Shown here: positions 16,764-26,312 of the stretch, piece by piece
How positions within the stretch are numbered: the first letter of the stretch is position 1
How the letters are laid out: each line of letters starts with the position of its first letter
NCBI GenBank assembly: GCA_002337455.1
Contig: DDGC01000014.1
Coordinates: 264,662 to 328,661 of the forward strand
Direction: 5' to 3'
DNA length: 64,000 bases
Source: Rhizobiales bacterium UBA1912
GTDB lineage: Bacteria > Pseudomonadota > Alphaproteobacteria > Rhizobiales > Devosiaceae
The notes under the pieces: model-generated
Told to the model about the DNA's origin: nothing
Seen by the model: only the letters and a program-made list of their open reading frames with translations
The model's database searches: none
Made by a program: the position numbers and the translations under genes

Positions 16764-18395
16764 TCAGGTAATCACAGTCGGCGCATCGCGGCCGGTTCGC
16801 GCCTTGATGTCGGCGACAGCATCTGCCAAGGCGATCAGGTCGGCAAGTGCCTCCTGGGTATCCCTGTCATGCATGCCGTCGCTGGGTTCGAACCGCTCGA
16901 TGTAAACCCGTAAAGTCGCCCCGACCGTTCCGGTTCCCGACAGCCGGAACACGATGCGAGAGCCATCGTCGAACCCGATGCGCAGGCCCTGCCCCGTGGC
17001 GGTCGAACCGTCCACCGGATCGTTGTAGGAAAAATCATCGGCAAGGATCACCTTGCGCCCATCCAGCCCGTTGGCCAGCAGCGCCGGCAATTTGGTGCGC
17101 AGATCGGTCATCAGTGCCTTGGCGTTGTCGGCATCGACCTCTTCGTAATCGTGCCGCGAATAGTAATTCCGGCCATAGGTGGCCCAATGTTCGAGGACGA
17201 TCTCGTCGACGCCCTGCTTGCGCGCCGCGAGAATGTTGAGCCAGAGCAGCACCGCCCACAGCCCGTCCTTTTCGCGCACATGGTCCGACCCGGTGCCAGC
17301 ACTTTCTTCGCCACAGATCGTCACTTGCCCCGAATCGAGCAGATTGCCGAAGAATTTCCAGCCCGTCGGTGTCTCGTAGAGAGCGATCCCCAGCCGGTGA
17401 GCAACACGGTCTGCGGCGGCGCTGGTCGGCATGGAACGAGCGATCCCGGCCAGCCCCTTGGCATAGCCGGGCGCCAGATGCGCGTTGGCGGCCAGAAGGG
17501 CCAGCGAATCCGAGGGCGTCACGAACCGGTTTTTCCCGATGATGAGATTGCGATCGCCATCGCCATCCGATGCTGCGCCGAAATCGGGCGCATCGGGGCT
17601 CATCATCAGGTCGTAAAGGTCCTTGGCATGGACCAGATTGGGGTCCGGATGCCCGCCACCGAAATCGGGCAGTGGCACGCCATTGACAACGGTGCCCTCC
17701 GCCGCGCCCAACCGCCCCTCGATGATGGCCTTTGCGTACGGCCCGGTTACAGCATGCATGGCGTCGAACCGCATGGTGAACCCGGCGGCAAACATCGCTG
17801 CGATGGCGTTGAAATCGAAGAGCGTTTCCATCAGCGCCGCATAATCGGCCACCGGATCGACCACCTCGACGCTCATCCCGGCAACATCGTGCACGCCGAT
17901 TTGCCCGAGGTCGATGTCGGCCGTATCGACGCTCTTGTACCGGGTGATTTCCATGGACCGCGCATAAACCGCATCGGTGATCTTTTCAGCCGCCGGCCCT
18001 CCGTTCGAGGCGTTGTACTTGATCCCGAAATCCCCGTCCGGCCCACCCGGATTGTGGCTGGCCGAAAGCACGATCCCGCCAAACGCGTTGTAGTGGCGGA
18101 TGATGTGGGAGGCGGCCGGGGTCGATAAAATGCCGCCCTGCCCGACCATTACCTTGCCGAACCCGTTGGCGGCCGCCATGCGGATGGCGATCTGGATAAC
18201 GGTGTCATTGAAATAGCGCCCGTCCCCGCCGATGACCAGCGTCTGGCCCTCGCGGCCCGGCAGGCTGTCGAACAGCGACTGGATGAAATTTTCGACGTAA
18301 TTGGGCTGCTGGAAATGGGTGACCCGCTTGCGCAGCCCGGACGTGCCCGGTTTCTGGTCTGAAAACGGCGTTGTGGCGACAGTCCGGATGCTCAC
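16764..18395 (-). CDS. pgm: Phosphoglucomutase (alpha-D-glucose phosphate-specific)
   Basis: This 543-residue enzyme interconverts glucose 1-phosphate and glucose 6-phosphate, linking glycogen to central metabolism. Motifs are the substrate loop DQKPGTSGLRKRV, the phosphoserine loop IVLSASHNPGGPDGDFGIKYN, the metal-binding DGDGDRNL and the sugar loop GEESAGTGSD. The start is a GTG at 18395: GTGA overlaps the stop of glgA by four bases, and the protein then begins VSIRTVATTPFSDQKPGTSG, as in homologs. It is embedded in the glg operon between glgA and glgX. Confidence 0.96.
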   Translation of the reverse strand: MSIRTVATTPFSDQKPGTSGLRKRVTHFQQPNYVENFIQSLFDSLPGREGQTLVIGGDGRYFNDTVIQIAIRMAAANGFGKVMVGQGGILSTPAASHIIRHYNAFGGIVLSASHNPGGPDGDFGIKYNASNGGPAAEKITDAVYARSMEITRYKSVDTADIDLGQIGVHDVAGMSVEVVDPVADYAALMETLFDFNAIAAMFAAGFTMRFDAMHAVTGPYAKAIIEGRLGAAEGTVVNGVPLPDFGGGHPDPNLVHAKDLYDLMMSPDAPDFGAASDGDGDRNLIIGKNRFVTPSDSLALLAANAHLAPGYAKGLAGIARSMPTSAAADRVAHRLGIALYETPTGWKFFGNLLDSGQVTICGEESAGTGSDHVREKDGLWAVLLWLNILAARKQGVDEIVLEHWATYGRNYYSRHDYEEVDADNAKALMTDLRTKLPALLANGLDGRKVILADDFSYNDPVDGSTATGQGLRIGFDDGSRIVFRLSGTGTVGATLRVYIERFEPSDGMHDRDTQEALADLIALADAVADIKARTGRDAPTVIT

Positions 18396-19837
18396 TGGGC
18401 TTCCCCCAATATCTTTTGATAGAGACCGGCATATTTGCCGGCGCTGTTGGTCCATGAAACGTCGGTTTTCATGCCCTTGCGCTGCATGCGCGACCAGATG
18501 TCGGGGCGCTGGTGGAGCGAGACGGCCCGCGAAATCGCTTCACCCAGGCTTGGCCCGTCGACCGGCGAAAACTGAATGCCGGTGGCAACCCCCGCCTCCA
18601 CAGCAGCCTCATTGGCGTCGATCACCGTATCGGCGAGCCCGCCAACCCGGCTGACCAGAGGCACTGCGCCATAGCGCAAGCCATAAAGCTGGGTCAGCCC
18701 GCACGGTTCGAACCGCGAGGGCACCATCAGAACGTCGGCTCCGCCCTGCATGAGGTGGGACAGCGCCTCGTCATATGCGCGCACGAACCCGACCCGTCCC
18801 GGATGACGCTCCGCTGCGTCCGTCATGGCCGCTTCGAGATGGCTGTCGCCCGATCCCAGCACTGCCAGAGAGCCCCCCAGCGACACCAGCCAATCGACAT
18901 TTTCGGCGACGATGTCGATGCCCTTCTGCCAGGTCAGCCTCGAGACCAGCCCAAACAGCGGCCCCTCGCCCGGCTCGATCCCGAAGCGTTCGGCCAGCGC
19001 CGCGCGGTTTGTGGCCCGAGCCCTTGCGTTGGCCGCCGCATAATGGGCGGGCAGTTCTGGATCGGTCTGCGGGTTCCAGGCAGTGGCATCGATCCCGTTG
19101 AGGATGCCGTAGAGGTCATGCCCGCGCTCTATCAGCAGCCCTTCGAGCCCCATGCCATATTCAGGCGTGCGGATTTCCCGTGCGTAGGTCGGGCTGACGG
19201 TGGTGATGGCATGGGCGCAGCGCAGCCCGCCCTTCAAGAACCCCACACCGCCGTAATATTCGACGCCAGACATGTCGAAGGCCTGCGGAGGCAGGCGCAG
19301 ATGAGGAAAGATATCGGCCCCGAACTGGCCCTGAAAGGCGATGTTGTGGATGGTGAGGACGACGCGCGTGTGCGTATCGCCGCCAAACGCCACATAGGCC
19401 GCCGCCATGGCCGCCTGCCAGTCATGGGCGTGGATAATCGAGGGCCAATAGCCTTCGACCAGCCCCTTGGCCAGTTCCGCGGCCACCCACGAGAGCGCCG
19501 CATAACGCTGCCAGTTGTCTGTCCAGTCGGCTCCGGTCTGGTCGACATAGATGCCGCCCGGACGCTCGAACAGATGGCTGGCATCGATAACGATCAGATC
19601 GAGCCCCGACACCCGCGCTGCGATCAATTCGGCCGGACCGCCGAACAAATCGTCAAATGTTGCGACCGTCCGCCCGCGCTTGATGGCAGCTTTGACCTGC
19701 GGATAGCCGGGCACCAGCGTGCGCATGGCGATGTCATGATCGGCCAGCGCCGCCGGCAGCGCCCCGGCCACATCGGCCAGCCCGCCGGTCTTGACCAGCG
19801 GGTAGATTTCGGAAGTGACCGAAAGAACGTCCATCAT
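18392..19837 (-). CDS. glgA: Glycogen synthase (ADP-glucose type)
   Basis: This 481-residue GT5 glycosyltransferase extends alpha-1,4-glucan chains from ADP-glucose. The N-terminal ADP-glucose loop KTGGLADVAGALP is intact, as are HAHDWQAAMAA, the catalytic-pocket ARLTWQKGIDIVAEN-type stretch (seen as SRLTWQKGID) and the C-terminal PSRFEPCGLTQLYGLRYG. The ATG at 19837 (or the next codon, also ATG) overlaps the stop of glgC by four bases. The stop overlaps the GTG of pgm, so glgC-glgA-pgm are translationally coupled. The open frame upstream of 19837 is a glgC shadow. Confidence 0.96.
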   Translation of the reverse strand: MMDVLSVTSEIYPLVKTGGLADVAGALPAALADHDIAMRTLVPGYPQVKAAIKRGRTVATFDDLFGGPAELIAARVSGLDLIVIDASHLFERPGGIYVDQTGADWTDNWQRYAALSWVAAELAKGLVEGYWPSIIHAHDWQAAMAAAYVAFGGDTHTRVVLTIHNIAFQGQFGADIFPHLRLPPQAFDMSGVEYYGGVGFLKGGLRCAHAITTVSPTYAREIRTPEYGMGLEGLLIERGHDLYGILNGIDATAWNPQTDPELPAHYAAANARARATNRAALAERFGIEPGEGPLFGLVSRLTWQKGIDIVAENVDWLVSLGGSLAVLGSGDSHLEAAMTDAAERHPGRVGFVRAYDEALSHLMQGGADVLMVPSRFEPCGLTQLYGLRYGAVPLVSRVGGLADTVIDANEAAVEAGVATGIQFSPVDGPSLGEAISRAVSLHQRPDIWSRMQRKGMKTDVSWTNSAGKYAGLYQKILGEAQ

Positions 19838-21105
19838 CGCGAGGCAACAAGTCGGTTGATCATGGGCTGGGTGATAAGCGTGACGCCGCTGTCGGTGCGC
19901 CGGAACCATTTGGCGTCGAACTCGGGGTCCTCCCCGACAACGAGCCCCTCGGGAATTTCCACCCGCGCATCGACAACCACCTTGTTGAGCCGCACGCCGC
20001 GCCCGATTGTGCATTGGGGCAGAACCACAGCCTCGTTGAGCTCGGAATAGGAATTGACCCGCGCGCCCGTCGCCAGCAGCGTACGGCGCAACTGGGCGCC
20101 AGACACGATGCAATCGCCCGAGACCAGCGAGGAAATCGCGTGCCCGCGCCGCCCGTCGATATCGTGAACGAACTTGGCCGGCGGGGTGATTTCCGCGTGG
20201 GTCCAGATCGGCCATTCACGGTCGTAGAGATCGAGCTGCGGCGTGATGTCGGTCAGATCGATATTGGCTTCCCAATAGGCATCTATCGTCCCCACATCCT
20301 TCCAGTACGATACCTGCTCGTGCTCGGAGCGCACGCAGGAGCGCGGAAACCGGTGCGCCCAGGCGGTGCCCTTGGCGACGATATGGGGAATGATGTCCTT
20401 GCCGAAATCGCGGCTCGACCCTTCAGCGGCCGCGTCCCGGCGCAACTGGTCCATCAGGAACTTGGTCTCGAACACGTAAATGCCCATCGAGGCCAGCGAG
20501 ATGCCCGGCTTGTCGGGGATCGAGGGCGGGTCCTTGGGTTTTTCCATGAACTCGACGATCCGGTCGCGCCCGTCCACATGCATGACCCCGAACGCCGAAG
20601 CCTCGCTGGAGGGCACTTCGAGGCACCCGACCGTCACGTCGGCGCCGGTATCGACATGCTGGCGCAGCATGACCTCATAGTCCATCTTGTAGACGTGGTC
20701 GCCCGCCAGGATGACGATGTATTTGGTGTTGTAATCGTCGATGATGTCGATGTTCTGGTAAACCGCATCAGCCGTGCCGGCGTACCACATATCCTCGGCC
20801 ACCCGCTGGCTGGCCGGCAGGATGTCGAAGCTTTCGTTACGCTCGGTGCGCAGGAAGTTCCAGCCGCGCTGGAGATGCCGGATAAGGCTGTGCGCCTGAT
20901 ATTGCGTGGCCACGGAAATGCGGCGAATGCCCGAATTGATGGCATTGGACAGCGCAAAATCGATGATGCGTGACTTCCCCCCGAAGTACACGGCCGGCTT
21001 GGCGCGCCGGTCGGTCAATTCCATAAGACGGGTTCCGCGCCCGCCCGCCAGGACATAGGCCATGGCATCACGGGCAAGGGGCGCCGGGTTCTTCTTGTCG
21101 ACCAT
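19834..21105 (-). CDS. glgC: Glucose-1-phosphate adenylyltransferase
   Basis: This 423-residue ADP-glucose pyrophosphorylase makes the activated donor for glycogen synthesis and is the usual control point of the pathway. The nucleotide loop AYVLAGGRGTRLMELTDRRAKPAV is complete and the sugar-phosphate region FLRTERNESFDILPASQR follows. DHVYKMDYEVMLRQHVD, VFETKFLMDQL and a left-handed beta-helix C-terminal domain complete the family architecture. Normal length. It lies 70 bases after glgB and overlaps glgA by four bases. Confidence 0.96.
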   Translation of the reverse strand: MVDKKNPAPLARDAMAYVLAGGRGTRLMELTDRRAKPAVYFGGKSRIIDFALSNAINSGIRRISVATQYQAHSLIRHLQRGWNFLRTERNESFDILPASQRVAEDMWYAGTADAVYQNIDIIDDYNTKYIVILAGDHVYKMDYEVMLRQHVDTGADVTVGCLEVPSSEASAFGVMHVDGRDRIVEFMEKPKDPPSIPDKPGISLASMGIYVFETKFLMDQLRRDAAAEGSSRDFGKDIIPHIVAKGTAWAHRFPRSCVRSEHEQVSYWKDVGTIDAYWEANIDLTDITPQLDLYDREWPIWTHAEITPPAKFVHDIDGRRGHAISSLVSGDCIVSGAQLRRTLLATGARVNSYSELNEAVVLPQCTIGRGVRLNKVVVDARVEIPEGLVVGEDPEFDAKWFRRTDSGVTLITQPMINRLVASR

Positions 21106-21174
21106 GATCCTCTCCTTTGTTGCGCGTCCGGCTGGTCCCTCTCCGGCGGCGTTTTGCAGTCTTTTTTAGATTCG

Positions 21175-23376
21175 CTATTCCGGTTCGAATTGCAGGATGA
21201 GGGTCGACAAGGGTGGCAGAACGATCTCTGCCGTTGCCGGATAACCAAATTCATTGCCTTTGGTTGCGTTGACGACGCCCTGATTGCCTGTGTTGGACCC
21301 CGCGTACCAACCAGCGTCGGTGTTGATGCGTTCGATCCACCGCCCGGCGGCCGGCATGGGCAGCCGGTATTTCTCGCGCGGCACCGGTGTCAGATTTGTG
21401 ATGACCACCACCGGGGACGCATCAGGCGCCTTGCGCACCCAGGCCAGCACCGAATTGGCATGATCGTTGGCGATGATCCACTCGAACCCTTCGGGCTCGC
21501 AATCGCGCCCGTGCAGCGCCGGCAATTCGCGATAGACGGTATTGAGGTCCGAGACGAGCCGGCGCACGCCTTCATGGGACTGTGCATCGAGCAGCCACCA
21601 ATCGAGCGCCTGGGCCTCGCTCCACTCCTCGCGCTGGGCAAACTCCTGGCCCATGAACAAGAGCTTCTTGCCCGGATAGCCCCACATGAAAGCGTAATAG
21701 GCGCGAAGGTTCGCAAATTTCTGCCAGTCATCGCCCGGCATTTTAGTCAAGAGCGACCCCTTGCCATGCACGACTTCGTCGTGGCTGAGCGGCAGGGTGA
21801 AATTTTCCGAGAAGGCGTAGAGCAGCCCGAAGGTCAGATCGTGATGGTGGAAGCGGCGATGGATCGGCTCGCGCTGCATATAGCGCAGCGTGTCGTTCAT
21901 GAACCCCATGTTCCACTTGAACCCGAACCCGAGCCCCTTGGCATAGGTGGGCGCAGTCACCCCCGGCCAGCTTGTTGATTCTTCGGCAACCGTGAACGTG
22001 CCGGGATGCTGACCATAGGTCTCGGCATTGACGCGCTGCAGAAAGGCGATGGCTTCGATGTTCTCGTTGCCGCCGTGCTGGTTGGGCACCCACTGGCCCG
22101 GCTGGCGCGAATAATCGAGATAGAGCATCGAGGCGACAGCATCGACGCGCAGCCCATCAATATGGAATCTCTCCAGCCAAAAGAGCGCATTGTTGGTGAG
22201 AAAACTCGAGACTTCCTTGCGCCCGAAATTGTAGATCGCCGTGTTCCAGTCCGGGTGATAGCCCTGACGCGGATCGGCGTGCTCATAGAGCGCCGTGCCG
22301 TCGAACTTGGCCAGCCCGTGCTCGTCGGTTGGAAAGTGCGCGGGCACCCAATCTAAAATGATGCCCAGCCCCGCATTATGCGCCGCATCGACGAACCGCG
22401 CGAACCCTGCCGGATCGCCGAACCGCGCGGTGGGCGCGTAAAGCCCGGTCGGCTGATAGCCCCAGCTCGGATCGTAGGGATGCTCGGTAACCGGCAGCAA
22501 CTCGATATGGGTAAACCCCATGTCGGCGGCGTAGGGCACGAGCTGTTCGGCAAGCTGTTCATAGCTCAGGAACCCGCCATCTGGCCGTTTGCGCCACGAG
22601 CCCAGGTGCACCTCGTAAACGCTCATCGGTTCGCGGCGGTAGTCGCGCGATTTGCGCGCTTCCATATACGCGTCGTCCGTCCAGGCAAAGGGCGCCGGAT
22701 CGGCAACCACCGAGGCGGTCTTTGGCCGCAATTCCGATTGCTGCGCGTAAGGATCGGCCTTGAGCGGCAGCCGGTTTCCGTCCTTGCCGATGATTTCGTA
22801 TTTGTACTGGGCTCCGGGCGTGACGCCGGGCAGGAAGATTTCCCAGATCCCGATCTGGTTGCGCCGCCGCATCGGGTGCCGCCGCCCGTCCCAATCATTG
22901 AACGAACCAACCACCGAGACGCGCTGCGCATTCGGCGCCCAGACAGCGAAATGGGTGCCCTCGACACCCTCGAATGTCATGAAATGCGCGCCCATCTTGT
23001 CGAACAGGCGCAGATGTGACCCCTCGCCGATGAAATAGTCGTCCATCGGGCCGAGAACCGGGCCGAAGGAATAGGGATCGATGACGTCCCATTCTCCCCC
23101 ATCGTTTCCGGCGTGATAGATTACCGGCTGAAATTTCTCGATTGTCACTCGACCCTCAAAAAATCCCGCATCGTCCCGTTTTTCAAGCTTTCCCAAAGAC
23201 TTTCCGTCAAGGGTGCGCACCTCTGCCCATTGGGCGTGGGGCACGAGTGCACGGGCGGTCCATTGACCGTCACTCTCGTGCAGCCCCAGGATCGCGAAAG
23301 GGTCGTCGTGCTGGCCGCTCACCACGCGAGCGATCTGTTTGGGATCGGCCTGCCAACCGGACTGCTTTTTTGCCAA
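21175..23376 (-). CDS. glgB: 1,4-alpha-glucan branching enzyme
   Basis: This 733-residue GH13 enzyme introduces alpha-1,6 branches. The long N-terminal region (domain N1, DDPFAILGLHESDG) precedes a CBM48 domain (GTHFAVWAPNAQRVSVVGSF). The catalytic barrel contains ILDWVPAHFPTD, GLRVDAVASMLYLDYSR (nucleophile Asp), TVAEESTSWPG (acid/base Glu) and LPLSHDEVVHGK. It starts at the ATG at 23376, 93 bases after glgP. Full-length with all four GH13 conserved regions. Confidence 0.97.
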   Translation of the reverse strand: MAKKQSGWQADPKQIARVVSGQHDDPFAILGLHESDGQWTARALVPHAQWAEVRTLDGKSLGKLEKRDDAGFFEGRVTIEKFQPVIYHAGNDGGEWDVIDPYSFGPVLGPMDDYFIGEGSHLRLFDKMGAHFMTFEGVEGTHFAVWAPNAQRVSVVGSFNDWDGRRHPMRRRNQIGIWEIFLPGVTPGAQYKYEIIGKDGNRLPLKADPYAQQSELRPKTASVVADPAPFAWTDDAYMEARKSRDYRREPMSVYEVHLGSWRKRPDGGFLSYEQLAEQLVPYAADMGFTHIELLPVTEHPYDPSWGYQPTGLYAPTARFGDPAGFARFVDAAHNAGLGIILDWVPAHFPTDEHGLAKFDGTALYEHADPRQGYHPDWNTAIYNFGRKEVSSFLTNNALFWLERFHIDGLRVDAVASMLYLDYSRQPGQWVPNQHGGNENIEAIAFLQRVNAETYGQHPGTFTVAEESTSWPGVTAPTYAKGLGFGFKWNMGFMNDTLRYMQREPIHRRFHHHDLTFGLLYAFSENFTLPLSHDEVVHGKGSLLTKMPGDDWQKFANLRAYYAFMWGYPGKKLLFMGQEFAQREEWSEAQALDWWLLDAQSHEGVRRLVSDLNTVYRELPALHGRDCEPEGFEWIIANDHANSVLAWVRKAPDASPVVVITNLTPVPREKYRLPMPAAGRWIERINTDAGWYAGSNTGNQGVVNATKGNEFGYPATAEIVLPPLSTLILQFEPE

Positions 23377-23468
23377 GTGCTCTACTCCCCCTCTGATGTC
23401 GGTGCATCAGTCTCTTGTTGTGAACCCGCCGGGGACCCCTCAAGTTCCGGCGTCCCGCAGTCAAATCG

Positions 23469-25949
23469 TCAGGTGTGCGGTGCTCCCCAGATGTCATCGG
23501 CGTATTCGCGGATCGTGCGATCCGAGGAAAACCAGGCCATCCGCGCTGTGTTGCGGATCGCCATGGCGTTCCAGACGTTACGGTCGTTCCAGTGGGTATC
23601 GACCTTGCGCTGGGCGGCGCAATAGGCGTCGAAATCGCGCGCCACCATGAACCAGTCATGCTCGTAAAGCCCGTCCATCAGCCCGCGATAGCGTGCCCGG
23701 TCGTCCGGCGAAAAGACGCCCGACCCGATGGCTTCGATCACTTCGCGCAGTGAGGGGCTCGCCTCGATCAGCTCGCGCGGCGAACGGTTCTGAGCCCGGA
23801 CGTCATCGACCTCATCGGTCGTCATCCCGAAAATCACAATGTTTTCAGGGCCCAGGCGCTCGCGCATCTCGACGTTGGCGCCATCCATAGTACCGATGGT
23901 CAGAGCCCCGTTGAGCGCGAACTTCATGTTCCCCGTCCCCGACGCTTCCATGCCGGCGGTGGAAATCTGTTCGGACAGATCGGCAGCGGGGATAATGGTT
24001 TCGGCCAGCGACACGTTGTAATTGGGCAGGAACACCACCTTCAAAAGCCCGCGCACCGCCGGGTCGTTGTTGATGACCTTGGCAACGTCGTTGATGAGCT
24101 TGATGATGAGCTTGGCGTTCCAGTAGCTCGGCGCCGCCTTGCCCGCGAACACCTTGACCCGCGGCACCCAGCGTTTTTCGGGATGGGCGCGGATCATGTT
24201 GTACTGGGCGACGGCCTCCATGATGTTGAGCAGCTGGCGTTTGTATTCGTGGATGCGCTTGATCTGGATGTCGAACAAAGCATCGGGCGAAACCGTAACC
24301 CCCGCCCGCTCCTTGATGAGCGCCGCAAGACGCTCCTTGTTGCCGCGCTTTACGGCAGCGAACTGGTCCTGGAACGACTTGTCCTCGGCATGCGGATCGA
24401 GCTTGATGAGCTGCTCGATATCATCCTGGAAATCGGGGCCGATGCGCTCGGAAATCAGCCGCGTCAGCGCCGGATTGCACTGCATAAGCCAGCGGCGCGG
24501 CGTAACACCATTGGTCTTGTTGTTGATGCGGTCGGGATAGAGCTTGTGCAGGTCGGCAAACACCGTCTGCTTCATCAATTCGGTGTGCAGCGCTGAAACG
24601 CCGTTGATCGAATGTGAGCCCACAAACGCCAACTGCCCCATGCGCAACCGGCGCCCGCCATTCTCGTCGATCAGGGAAATCGCCGCGATCCGCGAATCTT
24701 CGAGACCCTTCTCGCGCGCTTCCTCGAGCACCATGGCGTTGATGGCGTAGGCGATCTGCATCTGGCGCGGCAACAGCCGCTCGAGCAGGGCCACCGGCCA
24801 GGTCTCCAGCGCCTCGGGCAACAGCGTGTGATTGGTGTAGGAAAAGATGCCCTTGGTCAGCTTCCAGGCTTCGTCCCAGGCCAGTCCCTGGACGTCCATC
24901 AGGATGCGCATCATCTCGGCAATCGAGATCGCCGGGTGAGTGTCGTTGAGCTGGATGGCCACCTTGTCGGGGAGCGAACCCAGGTCGCCATACTGCTGAA
25001 GATGGCGGCGTACGATGTCCTGCAGCGACGCGGACGAGAAGAAAAACTCCTGCCGCAGCCGCAGTTCCTGACCGGCCGGGGTCGAGTCGGCGGGATAGAG
25101 AACGCGAGTGATCGAAACCGCCTTGGCGCTTTCCTCAAGCGCCCCGAAGTGATCACCCGAATTGAAGCGGTCGAGCAGCAGCGGATCGATCGGCTGCGCG
25201 CTCCACAGGCGCAGCGTGTTGACGCGCGCGCCGCGCCAGCCGACTACCGGCGTGTCGAAGGCCACCGCATTGAGATGCTCGGCCGGATGCCAGACCTGCC
25301 GCACACTGCCGTCCGGCTGGGTGACCGGCTGGACAGTACCACCAAAACCGATTTCATATGCGCTCTCGCGCCGCTCGAACTCCCACGGATTGCCATGCGC
25401 AAGCCAGTCCTCGGGCAACTCGACTTGCCAGCCATCGCTCATTTCCTGCCGGAAAAGCCCGTGGACGTAGCGGATGCCATAGCCATAGGCCGGCACCTTG
25501 ATGGTGGACATCGATTCAAGGAAACACGCGGCAAGCCGGCCCAGACCGCCATTGCCGAGCGCTGCGTCGGGCTCGCGCTCGATCAGTTCGTCAAGATCGA
25601 CGTTGAACGAAGCGAGCGCCTCACGCACCGGCTCCATCATGCCCAGATTGGAGACCGCATCGCGCATCAGGCGACCGATCAGAAATTCGAGGCTGAGGTA
25701 ATAGACGCGCTTTTGAGAGGTCCGCCACGTGTCGCGCGTGGACTCCATCCACTGGTCGATGATCCGGTCGCGAATGGTCAGAATGGTCGCGGTCAGCCAG
25801 TCCGTGCGGCGCGCAACGATCGGATCCTTACCGACCGCATAGGTCAGCTTTTCGAGGATCTCGTTGCGGAGCGTTTCAGCATCGCTGGCCCGGGGCTGAG
25901 GTGTGGGAGCATCGTAAACGATTGGCTTTTGCGGCATGTCGCAACCCAT
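23469..25949 (-). CDS. glgP: Glycogen phosphorylase
   Basis: This 826-residue GT35 enzyme releases glucose 1-phosphate from alpha-1,4-glucan ends using pyridoxal phosphate. The diagnostic PLP-binding stretch EASGTGNMKFALNGALTIGTMDGANVE is present, as are the N-terminal YYLSLEFLIGRLM and GNGGLGRLAACFLES. It is the first gene of the glycogen operon. GGGGAGGAA lies 14-23 bases before the ATG at 25949; a second ATG four codons in is an alternative. The leader lies opposite the sRNA candidate at 26105-26186, which is divergently oriented. Confidence 0.97.
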   Translation of the reverse strand: MGCDMPQKPIVYDAPTPQPRASDAETLRNEILEKLTYAVGKDPIVARRTDWLTATILTIRDRIIDQWMESTRDTWRTSQKRVYYLSLEFLIGRLMRDAVSNLGMMEPVREALASFNVDLDELIEREPDAALGNGGLGRLAACFLESMSTIKVPAYGYGIRYVHGLFRQEMSDGWQVELPEDWLAHGNPWEFERRESAYEIGFGGTVQPVTQPDGSVRQVWHPAEHLNAVAFDTPVVGWRGARVNTLRLWSAQPIDPLLLDRFNSGDHFGALEESAKAVSITRVLYPADSTPAGQELRLRQEFFFSSASLQDIVRRHLQQYGDLGSLPDKVAIQLNDTHPAISIAEMMRILMDVQGLAWDEAWKLTKGIFSYTNHTLLPEALETWPVALLERLLPRQMQIAYAINAMVLEEAREKGLEDSRIAAISLIDENGGRRLRMGQLAFVGSHSINGVSALHTELMKQTVFADLHKLYPDRINNKTNGVTPRRWLMQCNPALTRLISERIGPDFQDDIEQLIKLDPHAEDKSFQDQFAAVKRGNKERLAALIKERAGVTVSPDALFDIQIKRIHEYKRQLLNIMEAVAQYNMIRAHPEKRWVPRVKVFAGKAAPSYWNAKLIIKLINDVAKVINNDPAVRGLLKVVFLPNYNVSLAETIIPAADLSEQISTAGMEASGTGNMKFALNGALTIGTMDGANVEMRERLGPENIVIFGMTTDEVDDVRAQNRSPRELIEASPSLREVIEAIGSGVFSPDDRARYRGLMDGLYEHDWFMVARDFDAYCAAQRKVDTHWNDRNVWNAMAIRNTARMAWFSSDRTIREYADDIWGAPHT

Positions 25950-26074
25950 GGTTCATGTCTGTTCCTCCCCTCAGAGAAGTTCAGTGTTGCACGAGTTCTG
26001 GCCGCTTTCCAGCACCTTTAGCGTCATGGCGCTCATGCGCGTCCAACATGGTTGAACAAAAATGCATCGATTTC

Positions 26075-26099
26075 GGAACCGGTAGCGCGATAGTGCGTT
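26075..26099 (+). promoter_or_regulatory. EcfG-type promoter for sRNA candidate
   Basis: GGAAC (26075-26079), a 16-base spacer and CGTT (26096-26099) match the established consensus for general stress sigma factor EcfG (GGAAC-N16/17-CGTT). No protein gene of this orientation follows. A strong terminator ends 87 bases downstream. Confidence 0.75.
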
Positions 26100-26104
26100 T
26101 TAGA

Positions 26105-26186
26105 GGCAGCCGATGGAGGCGCCCCTACCTTCATCGTGCCAAGCCCTGACCCTGAGAGGATTGCTGCCCGGCGATCCTCTTTTTTT
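26105..26186 (+). ncRNA. Candidate EcfG-dependent small RNA (GsrN-like)
   Basis: This is a transcript of about 80 nt predicted from an EcfG promoter (26075-26099) and a rho-independent terminator (ending at 26186). Stem-loop 1 is CGATGGAGG (26111-26119) paired with CCTTCATCG (26128-26136), nine pairs including one G-U, presenting the loop CGCCCCTA. A single-stranded linker follows, then the terminator hairpin. Caulobacter GsrN, a known general-stress sRNA, also presents a cytosine-rich 5' hairpin loop that pairs with ribosome binding sites; the resemblance is structural and I cannot show homology. The loop CCCCU is complementary to AGGGG in the glgP leader. No open frame fits inside. Confidence 0.65.
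26155..26186 (+). terminator. Rho-independent terminator of sRNA candidate
   Basis: AGAGGATTGC (26155-26164) and GCGATCCTCT (26171-26180) pair over ten bases with one G-U, around a six-base loop, and run straight into seven T residues counting the last stem base. The T-run shows that it acts on the plus strand, where no protein gene ends nearby. Confidence 0.85.
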
Positions 26187-26267
26187 GCCCGAGGGCCGGA
26201 ACCAATTCCCGGCACCAGCATTTATGGATCACGCGGACGCGTTTCCCCCAAGCGCTTTCGCTGATAG

Positions 26268-26303
26268 AAGGACCGGGTGCCCCCAAAAGGCTTCCCGGTC
26301 CTT
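26268..26303. terminator. Terminator hairpin downstream of the HWE kinase gene
   Basis: AAGGACCGGG (26268-26277) and CCCGGTCCTT (26294-26303) form a perfect ten-base-pair stem with a 16-base loop that has a small internal GCC/GGC stem. It begins 10 bases past the stop codon of the kinase gene on the minus strand. It could work in both directions; the T content after it is higher on the plus strand. Confidence 0.65.
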
Positions 26304-26312
26304 TCTCGTTTG

